Both the position numbers and the translations under genes were made by a program. The notes beneath the pieces are model-generated. The model saw nothing but the letters and a program-made list of their open reading frames with translations, did no database searches and had not been told where the DNA came from. Positions 21,316 through 31,698 of a stretch of DNA of 64,000 nucleotides are shown piece by piece. The stretch spans positions 250,056,356-250,120,355 of the forward strand of contig JALIGW010000002.1 of assembly GCA_023053685.1 (NCBI GenBank), given 5' to 3'. This stretch comes from Diadophis punctatus similis (taxonomy: Eukaryota > Chordata > Lepidosauria > Squamata > Dipsadidae). Position 1 is the stretch's first letter. Every line of letters begins with the position of its first letter.

Positions 21316-22970
21316 AGATTAAAAAAAGCGAGAGTAATTGTGGCTCCAATGAGGGAGAAAGATAAGCCTCATAGATTGTTTTCACAATCTGAGTTACATA
21401 GAGGCTATCCAAAATCAGATTGAAAGGTTAATTTGGAAAAATAGAAAAGGCCAAAATAGAAGCTGCAAGCTCCGCACGCTGAGCGGAAGTCTGCGGGGGG
21501 GGGGGGGGTAATTTTAGTACACCACTGGCCATCCTGCTGCCAGGCACAAGCTGCATATGCTTTGCTTTCATCAGCAAAAATAGTCATGGCCTGAGGAAGC
21601 AGACTAGGAGAATATGGGGTGTGCCATTGCAGGGGGATGGTTTTTAAAAGGGCCAGTCTAGGATCAGGGGGTGCATGGCAAGAAATCGCACCTGGCCAGT
21701 CGGCGAGGGTGAATTGAAGGTCTTCCGAACTAGCAAACAAAGTCTCCCAAGCCGACAAAGAACAAGGAACAAAAATCGTAGAAGGCTCAATTCCAGCCAG
21801 TAACTTTGTTCTGACACGGGCTTTTGCAATCAGGGCTGCAAAAAGAGCAGGTTTTTGAGAGATAGTGGATCTGGGAGTGTGAGACAAGTGAACCCATTCA
21901 ATAATCAATAGTTTTAAAGTTTTTTGCACCACAACCCCCGTAGGGAGCCCAAGAGTATTACATATGATAAAATCAAGGGGGATGTCGTCCTGAAGGCGAT
22001 TCACCCAAATTTTAGCAAGAGCTTCATTTACTTCTTTCAACACTTGCTGATGTGTTTCATCTAATGTAATAACATCTGCAGGGTTTTTTCCCAAGGTTAA
22101 CGCAGAAAACAATGGAGCCAATTGATGGGTTGAGAGCCCCATATACGGGCGTGCCCAGTTAATGGAGCCCAAATATTGGTGCAATTGTACTAGTGTAGGG
22201 GTGAGGGGCAAGTCTAATTTTGGCATTGCAGGCGCAGCATGAGAAGCCAAAAGCTTATGACCCAGGTACGAAAAAGGTTGTACTGTTTGAACCTTCTCTG
22301 GAGCTATATGCAAGCCGTGTTTGTGGAGAAGGTTGGTCAAAAAAGGTAATGTTGCTAAAACTGTACCTGGGGGTCCTCCTGCTGCAACCAAAATATCATC
22401 CATATAATGATACACTAAAAAGTGAGGGTGTGCTGTCCGATACAGCTGCAAGGTTTTATCTATAAAATATTGACACAGAGTAGGACTATTGAGCATTCCC
22501 TGAGGCAAAACCGTCCATTGATAGCGAGAAGCAGGTTTAGAATTATTAAATTCCGGGACTGTAAATGCAAACAGTTTGCGATCATTCTCATGAAGTGGTA
22601 TAGAAAAAAAGGCATCCTTTAAATCAATGACCATGAGATCCCAGTCCTGAGGAATCAAATTTGGGTTGGGAAGGCCGCATTGCAGCGCTCCCATGGGTTG
22701 GAGAATTTTATTAATGGACCTTAAATCATGTAAAAAACGCCATTTGCCAGATTTCTTTATTATCACAAACACGGGAGTGTTATATGGGCTCAGGGACAGC
22801 TCAAGGTGTCCTTTTTGCAAGTGTTCCTGCACTAATTCTGTTAAAGCCCTAAGCTTCTCCTGGGTCAATGGCCACTGATCGACCCAAACAGGGGTTTCAG
22901 TTTTCAAAGTTAAGTGCAAGGGGTCAAAAGGCAAAACAGAAAAAGACATGACAGACAGAAGGAAAGGCAA
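21224..22970 (-). pseudogene. pol: ERV pol: reverse transcriptase and RNase H, unit 1
   Basis: The open stretch 21405-22970 holds RT from TPVWVDQWPLTQEKLRAL through NTPVFVIIKKSGKWRFLHDL, DLKDAFFSIPL, LPQGMLNSPTLCQYF and the catalytic YMDD. Connection and RNase H start (FADESKAYAACAW) follow. At the G run 21494-21507 (14 G) the reading shifts, so the rest of RNase H (21224-21480) is out of frame. It also carries a TAA near 21427 that unit 3 lacks. LPQG and YMDD with this layout point to betaretrovirus-like Pol. It follows pro in the same frame after a TAA (22971-22973). Confidence 0.9.
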
Positions 22971-23664
22971 TTATTGCAAAGTTAGTTTGGCATTAAATTG
23001 GTGAAGGAGAACACGGCCCCACAAATTGACATGGATAGGCACAATGACCGGTTTGATGTGAGCTATTACAGAGGAATCAGGAGAAGTAACTGGCAGCCAA
23101 TGCTTACTGATTTTTGCAGTTTGGAAGCCACCTACACCGCGGACCGTGGGAGAGGCTTCAACAGGCCAATCGGACGGCCACTCCTCCTCATGGATGACCG
23201 AAACGTCCGCTCTGGTATCTAGAATACCAAGAGATTTGAAATTTAGCTGACGGGCGGGCATGTTTTATTGTTTGTTCTATTACCATGGCTTCGTGGCTTT
23301 CACAATAATCATCCGGGTCTGTTTCGAGGGGGACCGGGATGGCCGTGGCTACCAGGGACCCCTCGGGAACATGCATCGGGACATTAGGAATAAAGATCAA
23401 AGCAACAGAGGAAAAATCAGAAGAGTTAATAAGAAAAGGAGTAGCAATAACCCCTTGAGATATGAAATCACGATGAGGAAAAACTAAAAGAGGCATCTTA
23501 GAGGGTAGTGGAATAGAAGTAGCCGGGATGACAGGAAGAAAATAAGAGGAGCCAGGCATGGGATCATCAATAGATTTACTTGCTAAAAGATTAAAATAAG
23601 AGGGAAAATAAGAAGCGGACATGGCAGCATCAGCCTTTGGTGTGGGGCTGGCTGAGCGCCCCAT
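22971..23664 (-). pseudogene. pro: ERV pro (protease, with possible dUTPase remnant)
   Basis: The frame 22971-23261 is a retropepsin: ILDTRADVSVI at the active site, flap-like GVGGFQ, and VNLWGRVLL near the C-terminus. The catalytic Asp-Thr-Gly reads Asp-Thr-Arg (GGA to AGA), which should abolish activity. Upstream, in another frame (23188-23664), HVPEGSLVATAIPV vaguely resembles a dUTPase end motif, as expected between gag and protease in betaretroviruses, but this is weak. All copies share the Gly-to-Arg change. Confidence 0.75.
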
Positions 23665-23666
23665 GA

Positions 23667-25083
23667 TTAGTTTCCCGACTGTGAGTCAGGTTTTGGCATG
23701 GGGTTGGTACGACATTGATTAGCCCAATGAAATCCTCTTTTACAGCGAGGACATACTGTTGTTGGCCTTGGCGGGCGAGAGCCGGCGCCAGCGGCCCCGC
23801 CCCCAGGTGCTCAACACTGAGCTCGGAAATGGCCAGGTTTCCCGCAATTAAAACAGTTACCAAATTTAGGATTATTCCGGGAAGCTGCCTGAAGGGCCAT
23901 GGCCAGGGTTTCCATATTGTAAGAATTTGTACCAACTATCCGACATGCCTGTATGTAATCTGCTAACCCTGCATCGGACTTACTAAGAAGAGTCTGAATT
24001 ATGCGCTTGCAGTCTTCATTAGCATTCTCATAAGCAAGCTTTTGTATTAGTTCCTTTTGGGCTGTGGGATTCCGAACCTCTCTAAGGACTGCCTTTTGTA
24101 ATTGATCAATAAACTCCCCAAAAGCCTGATTTGGTCCTTGACAAATTTTAGCAAAGGATCCGGCAGGTGAGCCGCTCGGATCATCCAATATTGTAAAGGC
24201 ATTTTGTGCTGCCAGGCTACCGTGAGCAAAAACAGCCTGTGGCATATTCTTTTGCACATTTGGATGAGAAAAACGCCCTATTCCTAAAAGTTGTTCAATT
24301 GAAACATCCCCACCCAATTTTCTGACTAGGCTTTCAGCTTCCCTTCGAAATTTGGACTCCCACACCACAAACTGAGAACTGGTTAATATCATGTGACATA
24401 AAGCCTTCCAATCACCAGGCAACATAAAAAAGGAATTAGCCAAGTTATTAATAAGGCCAAGAACATATGCATTTTGTATACCATACATGATAACCGCCTG
24501 CTTCAAATCTCTAATTAACTTCATGGGGACTGGTTCAATGCGGGGAACTCCGTTGGCATCATATTCCACTGGATAGCAAAACTCATATTCCCCAGGTTCC
24601 AATTCCCCTTTTTGTTTTGCCTGAGCCAAGGCCTGGGCTATGGCTCCTGCGGGTGTTTCATGTAAATTAGATGCTTCCTCGCTAGGAGCCGAAGCTTCAA
24701 GAGACGCAGCAATCAACGTCTCTTTTGTTGGGGATAATTTGTCACCAGTTAGATATGGCGGGGGGGGGGTCCGGTTCCCCCTTCAAAGCATTCTCATGTA
24801 CTTGCAAACATTCCATGACAATCCGCCAAGTAGAAATAATCTTTGGAGGAGCCCTAGGCACCTCATGAAAATACTTTCCCAATTTTTTCCATATGGAAAT
24901 GCTAATTGATCCCTTCTCTGGGTAAGCCGGACAATTTAGATAAATAAATTTCAGAAGGGATATTAAATCAGATTTGGTTGGGTTGGGAAGATTTTTACCA
25001 TTATTTTTTAACACAATAATAGAGGACAATTCCCTAAGTTCATGGAGGTGTGCTACCTGAGACTTAGAGAATTCTGTTCCCAT
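23667..25083 (-). pseudogene. gag: ERV gag (MA, CA, NC), unit 1
   Basis: The ATG at 25083 starts MGTEFSKSQ, a likely N-myristoylation signal, in a matrix-like domain of about 110 residues. At the G run near 24760-24769 (10 G) the frame changes. The downstream frame reads PPPY (late-domain motif) just after the run, then capsid (major homology region QGPNQAFGEFIDQLQ) and the first zinc knuckle (CFNCGKPGHFRAQC). An in-frame TGA at 23811-23813 follows. The same frame then carries a second knuckle ([14 protein letters not shown]), and ends at TAA 23667-23669. The TGA is in all three copies. Unit 1 has Gly where units 2 and 3 have Cys in H(G/C)SLAAQN. Confidence 0.9.
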
Positions 25084-25205
25084 ACTCACGAATCTGGGAG
25101 GGTGCTCCTTCCATGACGGCCGGCCCTGGTATGCAAGAGGCGTTCCTTCGCCGGTGAGTGTGGAAGTGCCAAGCGATGAGACGAATGAGGCAATGTACTT
25201 CAGAG

Positions 25206-25222
25206 CCTCACACGGGGCACCA
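25206..25222 (-). promoter_or_regulatory. Primer-binding site, elongator tRNA-Met
   Basis: Two bases inside the 5' LTR, the minus strand reads TGGTGCCCCGTGTGAGG. This is complementary to the 3' end of vertebrate elongator tRNA-Met as I know it, over 17 positions. Confidence 0.8.
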
Positions 25223-25224
25223 GT

Positions 25225-25780
25225 TGCTAAGTTGGCTCCTGGTGGGCCATTCATGAGTTTTAGCCAAATAGAAGGAAAAGACACCGGACAGTTTCTCCTC
25301 GGGATGAACGGCCCCATGTGAGAGTAGGGTACGTTCTTTTATTAGGTTCAAACAAAGGAAGGATGGACATGATTACATCAAAACACACATGATGAACTTT
25401 AGTCCAATGATATTGTTACAGCGTGGCAGAACTCTGCCCCATTACAGGGGGAATGGGTGGGAGACAGGTAAGGAGGGGGGGTGATGAATTCATCTCACTA
25501 ATTGGTATCTGTCAGGCACAGCTCGCATTCCAATGTCCGTTGGAGTTGATAATTTCCAGATACGGGGAGGGCTGTGCTGGGCTCTTTGCACGTAGGCTGA
25601 CAAAGGTCAGGATGTGAGCTTTTGAGGAATGCAAAAGGAGTGTGTCGTATCTGCCTGACCCCAAAAGGCTGTGCTATCCCTCAGCAAACAAGCTAATACT
25701 TTTTCACATGTGAATCAAAGAGCAAATACAATGCATTTTGTTACAAGGATATAATATACATATAAAACAATATTGCAACA
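25225..25780 (-). repeat. 5' LTR, unit 1
   Basis: 556 bp, TG...CA. AATAAA on the minus strand is at 25338-25343. An ATG in the R/U5 part (25317) opens a frame that runs without a stop through the PBS and leader into gag. Confidence 0.9.
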
Positions 25781-25786
25781 GACCCC

Positions 25787-25943
25787 CTCACCTGTGATTT
25801 GATCACGTATCAAGGGGGCTTTGTTGACAATTGACCTGGCATTCAACAGCATCAGCTTGAGTCCAGGGCCCTGGGAACCCCGATCATCAGGCCCTCGGGT
25901 TGAGCAAGATGGAACCACATCGGAGGGGCCGGAAAAAGGGTAA
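25787..25943 (-). pseudogene. LINE ORF2 5' fragment (endonuclease start)
   Basis: Reads LKLMLLNARSIVNKA and PLIRDQITGEG, the N-terminal endonuclease strand with its catalytic Asn. It joins in frame, across the 6-bp target duplication, with 17814 leftward. The LINE is 5'-truncated at about 25943. Confidence 0.8.
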
Positions 25944-26358
25944 GCTTTCTCCTTACATGAGGAGCCACAATCTCATGACTATAGTTTCAGTGCTCCAATC
26001 CCCAAGAGATGCTGGCTGGAGAATTCTGAGGCTGAAAATGTTTGGGGCACCCAGGGAGAAAAAGGCTTGGACTCATGGCACGTAGCATTTCTATCATCTA
26101 CCATGACAAAAATGCAAAGAACACTCCCTTATGCTGAAGGCAAGATAGCCATTATCAAAGTAATATGTTCCAACTTTTTCTTTCCTCTTCCCCATCTAAC
26201 ACCATTACATATTTGCCTACAAAAAATCAGGCAAATTCTATTTAATTTAATCTACTCAGCTAGATTTACAATGGGACACTAGAAATGAAATTCAAGCCTT
26301 CTCTACACTCATCACTTGGAGCCTCGTGGATTTACCTGTGTACGATAAGGGTGAAAGG

Positions 26359-26609
26359 CAGGGGTAAAATGCACTTATCTTTCCTACCGGCTCGCTAATA
26401 TGCGCGCTCGTTTCACTAGCGAGTGCACTGTCAACTGCACATGCACAAAGCCTTCTGCGCATATGCAGAGGGTCAAAACAGGGATGTGACAATGTCACGG
26501 TTTGGGGGGCGCAGCCTCCCGCCGCCGGCGCTACTGGCTCACCGAACCACCCACCGCCGGCGCTTCCAGCACTCATGAGCTGGATAGAGCCGGCTGCATT
26601 TCACCTCTG
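26359..26609. mobile_element. hAT-type MITE, unit 2
   Basis: 251 bp. The ends CAGGGGTAAAATGCA and (inverted) CAGAGGTGAAATGCA are imperfect inverted repeats. An 8-bp target duplication, GTGAAAGG / GTGGAAGG, flanks it with one mismatch. No coding content. It lies just downstream of the zinc-finger stop; unit 1 lacks it because of its larger deletion. Confidence 0.8.
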
Positions 26610-26648
26610 GTGGAAGGTTTCCTGAAGCACAATGCACACTAAGGGCAC

Positions 26649-28322
26649 TTAAATGGTTTCTCCCTTGTATGTATGATTTAGAAGGCTGTCCTTAGTACTG
26701 AAATCTTTCCAATAACCTGGACACTCATATGGTTTCTCTCCTATATGAGTCCTCTGGTGTTTCACCAGGTGGGAATTCTGACTGAAACTTTTCCCACACT
26801 CAGGACATTCAAAGGGTTTCTCTCCTGTATGAGTCCTCTGGTGCCTCACCAGGTTGGGATTGTTACTGAAACTTTTACCACAATGAGGACATTCAAAGGG
26901 TTTCTCTCCTGTGTGAATCCTCTGGTGTTGAAGCAGACTGGAATTCTCACTGAAACTTTTCCCACAGTCAGGACATTCAAAGGGTTTCTCTCCTGTATGA
27001 GTCCTCTGGTGTTGAACCAGTTGGGAATTCTGACTGAAACTTTTCCCACAATCAGGACATTCAAAGGGTTTCTCTCCTGTGTGAATCCTCTGGTGTTGAA
27101 GCAGACTGGAATTCTGACTGAAACTTTTCCCACAGTCAGAACATTCAAAGGGTTTCTCTCCTGTGTGAATCCTCTGGTGTTGAACCAGGATGGAATTATG
27201 ACTGAAACTTTTCCCACAGTCAGGACATTCAAAGGGTTTCTCTCCTGTATGAGTCCTCTGGTGTGTCACCAGGTTGGAATTGTTACTGAAACTTTTCCCG
27301 CAATCAGGACATTCAAAGGGTTTCTCTCCTGTGTGACTCCTTTGGTGTTGAACCAGGCTGGAATTGTGACTGAACATTTTCCCACAATAGAGACATTCAA
27401 AAGACTTTTCTCCTCTGTGAATCCTCTGGTGTTTCACCAGACTAGAATACTGACTGAAACATTTCCTACAATCAGGACATTCCAAGAGTTTCTCTCCTGT
27501 GTGAGTTCTCTGGTGTTGAACCAGGCTGGAATTATGACTGTAACATTTCCCACAGTCAGGACATTCAAAGGGTTTCTCTCCTGTATGAGTCCTCTGGTGT
27601 CGAACGAGGTTGGAATTGTTACTGAAACTTTTCTCACAGTCAGGACATTCAAAGGGTTTCTCTCCTGTGTGAATCCTCTGGTGTTTAACCAGTTGGGAAT
27701 TCTGACTGAAGCATTTCCCACAGTTAGGACATTCAAAGGGTTTCTCTCCTGTGTGAATCCTCTGGTGTTGAACCAGGTGCGAATTGTTACTGAAACTTTT
27801 CCCACAGTCAGGACATTCAAAAGGTTTCTCTCCTGTATGAATCCTCTGGTGTTGAACCAGGTTGGAATTGTTCCTAAAACTTTTCTCACAATTAGGACAT
27901 TCAAAGGGTTTTTCTCCTGTGTGAATCCTCTGGTGTTCAACCAGGCTGGAATTCTGACTGAAACTTTTACCACAATCAGGACATTCAAAGGGTTTATCTC
28001 CTGTGTGAGTCCTCTGGTGTTGAATCAGGGTGAAATTCTGACTGAAACATTTCCCACAATCAGGACATTTAAAGGGTTTTTCTCCTGTGTGAATCCTCTG
28101 GTGTCTAACCAGACTGGAATTCTGACTGAAACATTTCTCACAATCAGGACATTCAAATGGTTTCTCCTTGGTGTGAGTCCATGTTGTCATGCTCGCTAAA
28201 GCATTACCGCATTGGGAGCAATTGTAGGGCTTCTCTCCTGTGTGGGTCCTTTCATGAACCACAATGGAGTTGTTCTGACCAAAAGTTTTGCTACATTCAG
28301 AGTATTTGTATCTTTCCCACAA
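26649..28322 (-). CDS. C2H2 zinc-finger protein, unit 2
   Basis: The frame is open for 557 codons, though it starts at a TTG. The first ATG in frame is at 28190, just before the array. It has 17 complete C2H2 fingers with HTGEKP linkers. Two degenerate fingers precede them (first Cys is Tyr in [17 protein letters not shown] lacks a His) and one broken finger follows (YECPGYWKDFS). Contact residues (-1,2,3,6): QSSR QFTQ QSSE NSNQ NSHQ QSQK NSNR HSSQ QSSK HSSQ NSNT HSIQ QSSQ QSQQ ESSQ NPNR QSHK. Unit 2 alone has TT, not TTT, at 28204-28205, which puts the degenerate upstream fingers in frame with the array. An upstream stop precedes codon TFLLWERY, so an exon junction would be needed for a longer protein. 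Likely nuclear DNA-binding; no effector domain seen. Confidence 0.75.
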   Translation of the reverse strand: MWERYKYSECSKTFGQNNSIVVHERTHTGEKPYNCSQCGNALASMTTWTHTKEKPFECPDCEKCFSQNSSLVRHQRIHTGEKPFKCPDCGKCFSQNFTLIQHQRTHTGDKPFECPDCGKSFSQNSSLVEHQRIHTGEKPFECPNCEKSFRNNSNLVQHQRIHTGEKPFECPDCGKSFSNNSHLVQHQRIHTGEKPFECPNCGKCFSQNSQLVKHQRIHTGEKPFECPDCEKSFSNNSNLVRHQRTHTGEKPFECPDCGKCYSHNSSLVQHQRTHTGEKLLECPDCRKCFSQYSSLVKHQRIHRGEKSFECLYCGKMFSHNSSLVQHQRSHTGEKPFECPDCGKSFSNNSNLVTHQRTHTGEKPFECPDCGKSFSHNSILVQHQRIHTGEKPFECSDCGKSFSQNSSLLQHQRIHTGEKPFECPDCGKSFSQNSQLVQHQRTHTGEKPFECPDCGKSFSENSSLLQHQRIHTGEKPFECPHCGKSFSNNPNLVRHQRTHTGEKPFECPECGKSFSQNSHLVKHQRTHIGEKPYECPGYWKDFSTKDSLLNHTYKGETI

Positions 28323-28971
28323 CAGGAACGTCTATGGAGCTTTTACACAACTAACGTTCCTGAGTTTGTCAAAAATATGGATGATCTGTTGTTTAGTGGT
28401 GCTTTAATTAATGATGATTTTCTTCCACCCAGAACGAGGCCTGCAACACTGTCTACCCTACATGGCTGTCCAAGTGACGTTTTACTCCCCACAGAATGGA
28501 AAAATAATCTCCCTTGACTTTTCAGGTAACATATCCTTGAATTTCACCCTCTACTTTTCCCAGCTAGAAATCTCTTCTTGATTTTCTCTCATTTCTTTCT
28601 CACTTGCTCAGAATTCCTCTGAAGGAAATGGAAAATATTTTGATTTCTAGACTGACTTGCTGTTCAATGTTGCTTGTTATCCTCAATTGTCCAGAGTGCT
28701 CTTATTGCCTTCCTCTTTGTCTATAAGATTCAAATAAAAATGTATCTTTAATTGTGCATGAAATGGTTGCACAAAAAGATGAGAAAAAAAGAAAACGGGT
28801 TACATTACAATGGAAAAGCAAACATGCCACAATACTCAAAGAAGCTCTTACATTAGTCATGACACATGGAAGACTACCCAGACCCAAGTTAGAATGTCCA
28901 TTCAATGATGAAATTAACTTTTTGACTGGGTCAATCACAAATTCTTAGCAGTGCAGAGGGTTGTTTTCAAA
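28323..28971. other. Zinc-finger 5' side, unit 2
   Basis: As 7451-8209, but a deletion of about 28 bp near 28493 removes the AG of the splice-acceptor candidate seen in unit 1. No other feature. Confidence 0.35.
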
Positions 28972-29488
28972 TACAGTCAAGTGAAAAAGAAACTACATCC
29001 TCTTTGATATCTTTGGTTTTACTTATCAGGACATAAAAATATCATCGCAACACAAAAGAATAATAGAATTGGAAAGGATCTTGGAGATCTTCTAATCCAG
29101 CCCCTGCTGAAGCAGGAGACCCTACACCACAGGGCACCAACCAGTGGTCCGCGAGAAAATGTTGATGGTCCGTGGAGAAATCTTGGCCCCTGGGCCGTAT
29201 ATGGCCGAGAGCAATTAATCCAGCCCACACATGGGAACACATGGCTGCTCTGCCCAACATCACCCCGCTCACATGCCAGCCCACACTCTTAAGGCCGAGC
29301 GCAAACCTCACCTTGAGTATAGTGGTGCGAGCTTCATGAGCTGGAACAGGAAGGTAAGACCAAGAACTCACCGCGCTCAGCTGAACGGCTGCCTGGGGTG
29401 GGGGGGAAGGTTTAGCTGCCTTTTGGGGCTACATCTCTCCTGCGAGGCTGCCGGGTGGGAGGCCCAAGAAAAAGCACCTGCTAGATCG

Positions 29489-29582
29489 GCCCCCTGCAAA
29501 CTCTCGTCTCTCGAGGAGCCCGGCCGAAGTTTCCCATGCAGCTTCAGTCAGCGCTCCTTGAGAGATGAGTTTGCAGGGGGCT
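29489..29582. repeat. Foldback, unit 2
   Basis: Same arms and loop as 8727-8820, without a visible change. Confidence 0.75.
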
Positions 29583-29994
29583 GAGCTACCGTCCGTAATG
29601 GACAGTGTACCCGTGTGGAGGAGCTACAACGAATCAGTCCTGTGAGTGTGACTACTACAGCTCTTTACCGGCTGGCGTAAATATATCGAGGTGGAATTCT
29701 GATGCCATGCAAATGAAAGTAGTGCTTCCCTCCTGCAGCTTCCAGCCATCGCAACCCCCGCTTCGGCCCACTTGTGTAGCGCCCCGCCCCCCACCGCAAC
29801 AGCACCATAATTTCATTCCAGTCGACGAGGGCTGCGCTGCTTTCTGCATGTTTCACCACCTGCAAAGTTGCACATTGTACTTGCCACCCCCTATGGCGGA
29901 GATTTCCAGCGCCACCAGCGGCAAGTCCCATATTCCAGAGATGTGGTAGTCACAGGACTGGCCCTTTGGTCATCGCGGAGCAGCTCCTCCACCC

Positions 29995-30304
29995 GGGAAA
30001 AGGAAAAGGAAAAGGAAAGAAAGGAGAGGGGAGGGGAGGGGAGGGAAGAGAAGGAAAGGAAAGAAAGGAAGAAGAGGAAGGGAAAGGAAAGGAAGGGAAG
30101 GAAAGGAAGAAGAGGAAAGGAAAGGAAGAAGAGGAGAGGAGAGGAAAGAAGGGGAAAGGAAAGAAAGAAAGGAAAGGAAAGAAAAAGGAAAGAGGGAAAG
30201 AAAAGGAAGGGATAGGAAAGGTAGAAGAGGAAAGAACAGGAAATGAGAGGTGATTAAAGGAAAGAGAAGGAAAAGGAAGGAAGGAAGGAAGGAAGGAAAG
30301 AAGG

Positions 30305-30387
<83 letters not shown>

Positions 30388-30400
30388 GAAAGGAAAGGAA
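29995..30400 (+). repeat. Purine tract, unit 2
   Basis: Its (GAAA)n part is longer than in unit 1; small GGAAG indels occur. Confidence 0.95.
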
Positions 30401-30423
30401 TAGCTAAAGCTTGGCTGACATAG

Positions 30424-30721
30424 GATTAGGCAACAGGACAATAGTCGCAAAACACATCAGCAAATCTACAACAGAATGGCTGGAAAAGAAAAGAATCAAG
30501 GGGTTTGCAAATGGCAGTCAAAGTCCAGACCTCAACCTGATTGGCAGGACCTAAAGAGAGTTGTGCACAAAAAAGCACCCACAAACCTCAATGTACTGAA
30601 GCAATGTTGTAAAGAAGAGTGGGCCAAAATTCCTCCATACCACTGCAAGAGACTGATTAAGACACACAGAAAAGAATTACTTCTAGTTGTTGCTGCTAAA
30701 GGTTGTTCTACCAATTATTGA
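30424..30721 (+). pseudogene. Tc1-type transposase remnant, unit 2
   Basis: The remnant frame is identical to that of unit 1, including the frameshift before LKRVVHKK. Confidence 0.8.
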
Positions 30722-31118
30722 ATCATACATTTTTTTACACAGGTCTTCTCTGTTTTGGCTTTCTTTTTATAAAATAAATGATGGCCTGATGTAATATGTC
30801 ATATGTTGTTGTCTATCTGGAATTGTATTTATCTACTTTTAAGAATTGCTAAGGATTAAATGATTTTTACTATGTCCTGGTATGTAAAATAAAAAAAAGT
30901 CAAGCAGAGTGTACTTTCTTTTTCACATGACTGTATATCTGGAAGTCCTGGGGAGAGATTATACATTGGGAGATACAGTATGTACGTTCAGAGAGAAATA
31001 AAAATACAATATGGAGATAATCCATATTTTTCAAGGCTGAAAAATATCTCAAAATGGTTACAGTCAAACCTTCTGCGCTAATGTTAATAAGGAATCTGAT
31101 AAATTTGATGATTGCTCA

Positions 31119-31459
31119 TATGTTGAGATGGCAAAGCTGAAGTTCAGGCCTCAACAGGCTTCTGAAGCCACAGGAAATTTCACAGGAAACCACTAGCCTG
31201 TGGGATAGGCATGCTTGACTATTTTTATAATTTCTACATTTCTATATTTTATTTGTTGTGCATCAGCTGCCTCTTATGTAACAAAGCGAAAGCAAAGAAA
31301 TGTATAAATATCTGCCTTGCACTATGCTCAGGGTTCCTTCCTTCTTAGGAGGGACCCAACTTTATTCAGCTGAATAAATGTGTTGGCTTTATCAACACAC
31401 ACACTTGGACTCTGTCTTTTATTTCACTGAGCCACATCTGTCAATCAGAGTTATGTCAG
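31119..31459 (+). mobile_element. Probable solo LTR, unit 2
   Basis: TATAAAT at 31303-31309 and AATAAA about 64 bp later. Differs from unit 1 at, for example, GGGACCCAAC for GGGACTCATC. Confidence 0.5.
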
Positions 31460-31698
31460 GGAAGTTTGGTGTCCAATAAATTTTATAAATAAATAAATTC
31501 ACCTGAACAGTCAAAATATTCAATAGCCATTTTTTTTAAAATGCTGGGTTAAGCACAGTTGAACCTGGTTAATACACGGATGGGGGCACCAATAGAAAAC
31601 ACGGTGGAATGGAAGTAAAACAAAACAACAGTTGCAACTCAAAAAGACCAGAGGCACATAAGTCCAATCTTGTTGCCCGGAAAACATCAGGTCCATAA

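Larger units (their letters stand above)
17815..25780 (-). mobile_element. Betaretrovirus-like endogenous retrovirus, unit 1
   Basis: This is a full-length but defective provirus: 5' LTR (25225-25780), tRNA-Met PBS, gag, pro, pol, env, polypurine-type tract, 3' LTR (17815-18371). It is flanked by a 6-bp near-duplication, GACTCC (17809-17814) and GACCCC (25781-25786). Across it the LINE reading continues, so the host sequence was LINE endonuclease. The two LTRs differ at about seven sites and one G-run length, and most of these differences recur in units 2 and 3. Confidence 0.9.
12477..25943 (-). mobile_element. L2/CR1-clade LINE, nested with SINEs and an ERV, unit 1
   Basis: The LINE tail, (AAATA)n on the minus strand, is at 12477-12507 and the terminal GCCGCCC/GGGCGGC hairpin just inside the left SINE. 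RT and endonuclease parts follow rightward. The 5' truncation point is at about 25943. A duplication of about 5 bp (ACTTT / GCTTT) flanks it. SINEs are inserted at 12513 and 16441 (with a hybrid third at 14479) and an ERV at 17815-25780. The target is the sequence seen uninterrupted at 5566-5574. Confidence 0.85.
28974..30933 (+). mobile_element. Composite Tc1/mariner element, unit 2
   Basis: Both inverted repeats and TA flanks are as in unit 1. Internal CR1 scrap at 29056-29128; the purine tract is longer. Confidence 0.8.

Noticed and set aside
17815..25780. Intact, coding-competent provirus
   Set aside because: gag, pro, pol and env each have frameshifts, stops or an active-site change shared by all copies.
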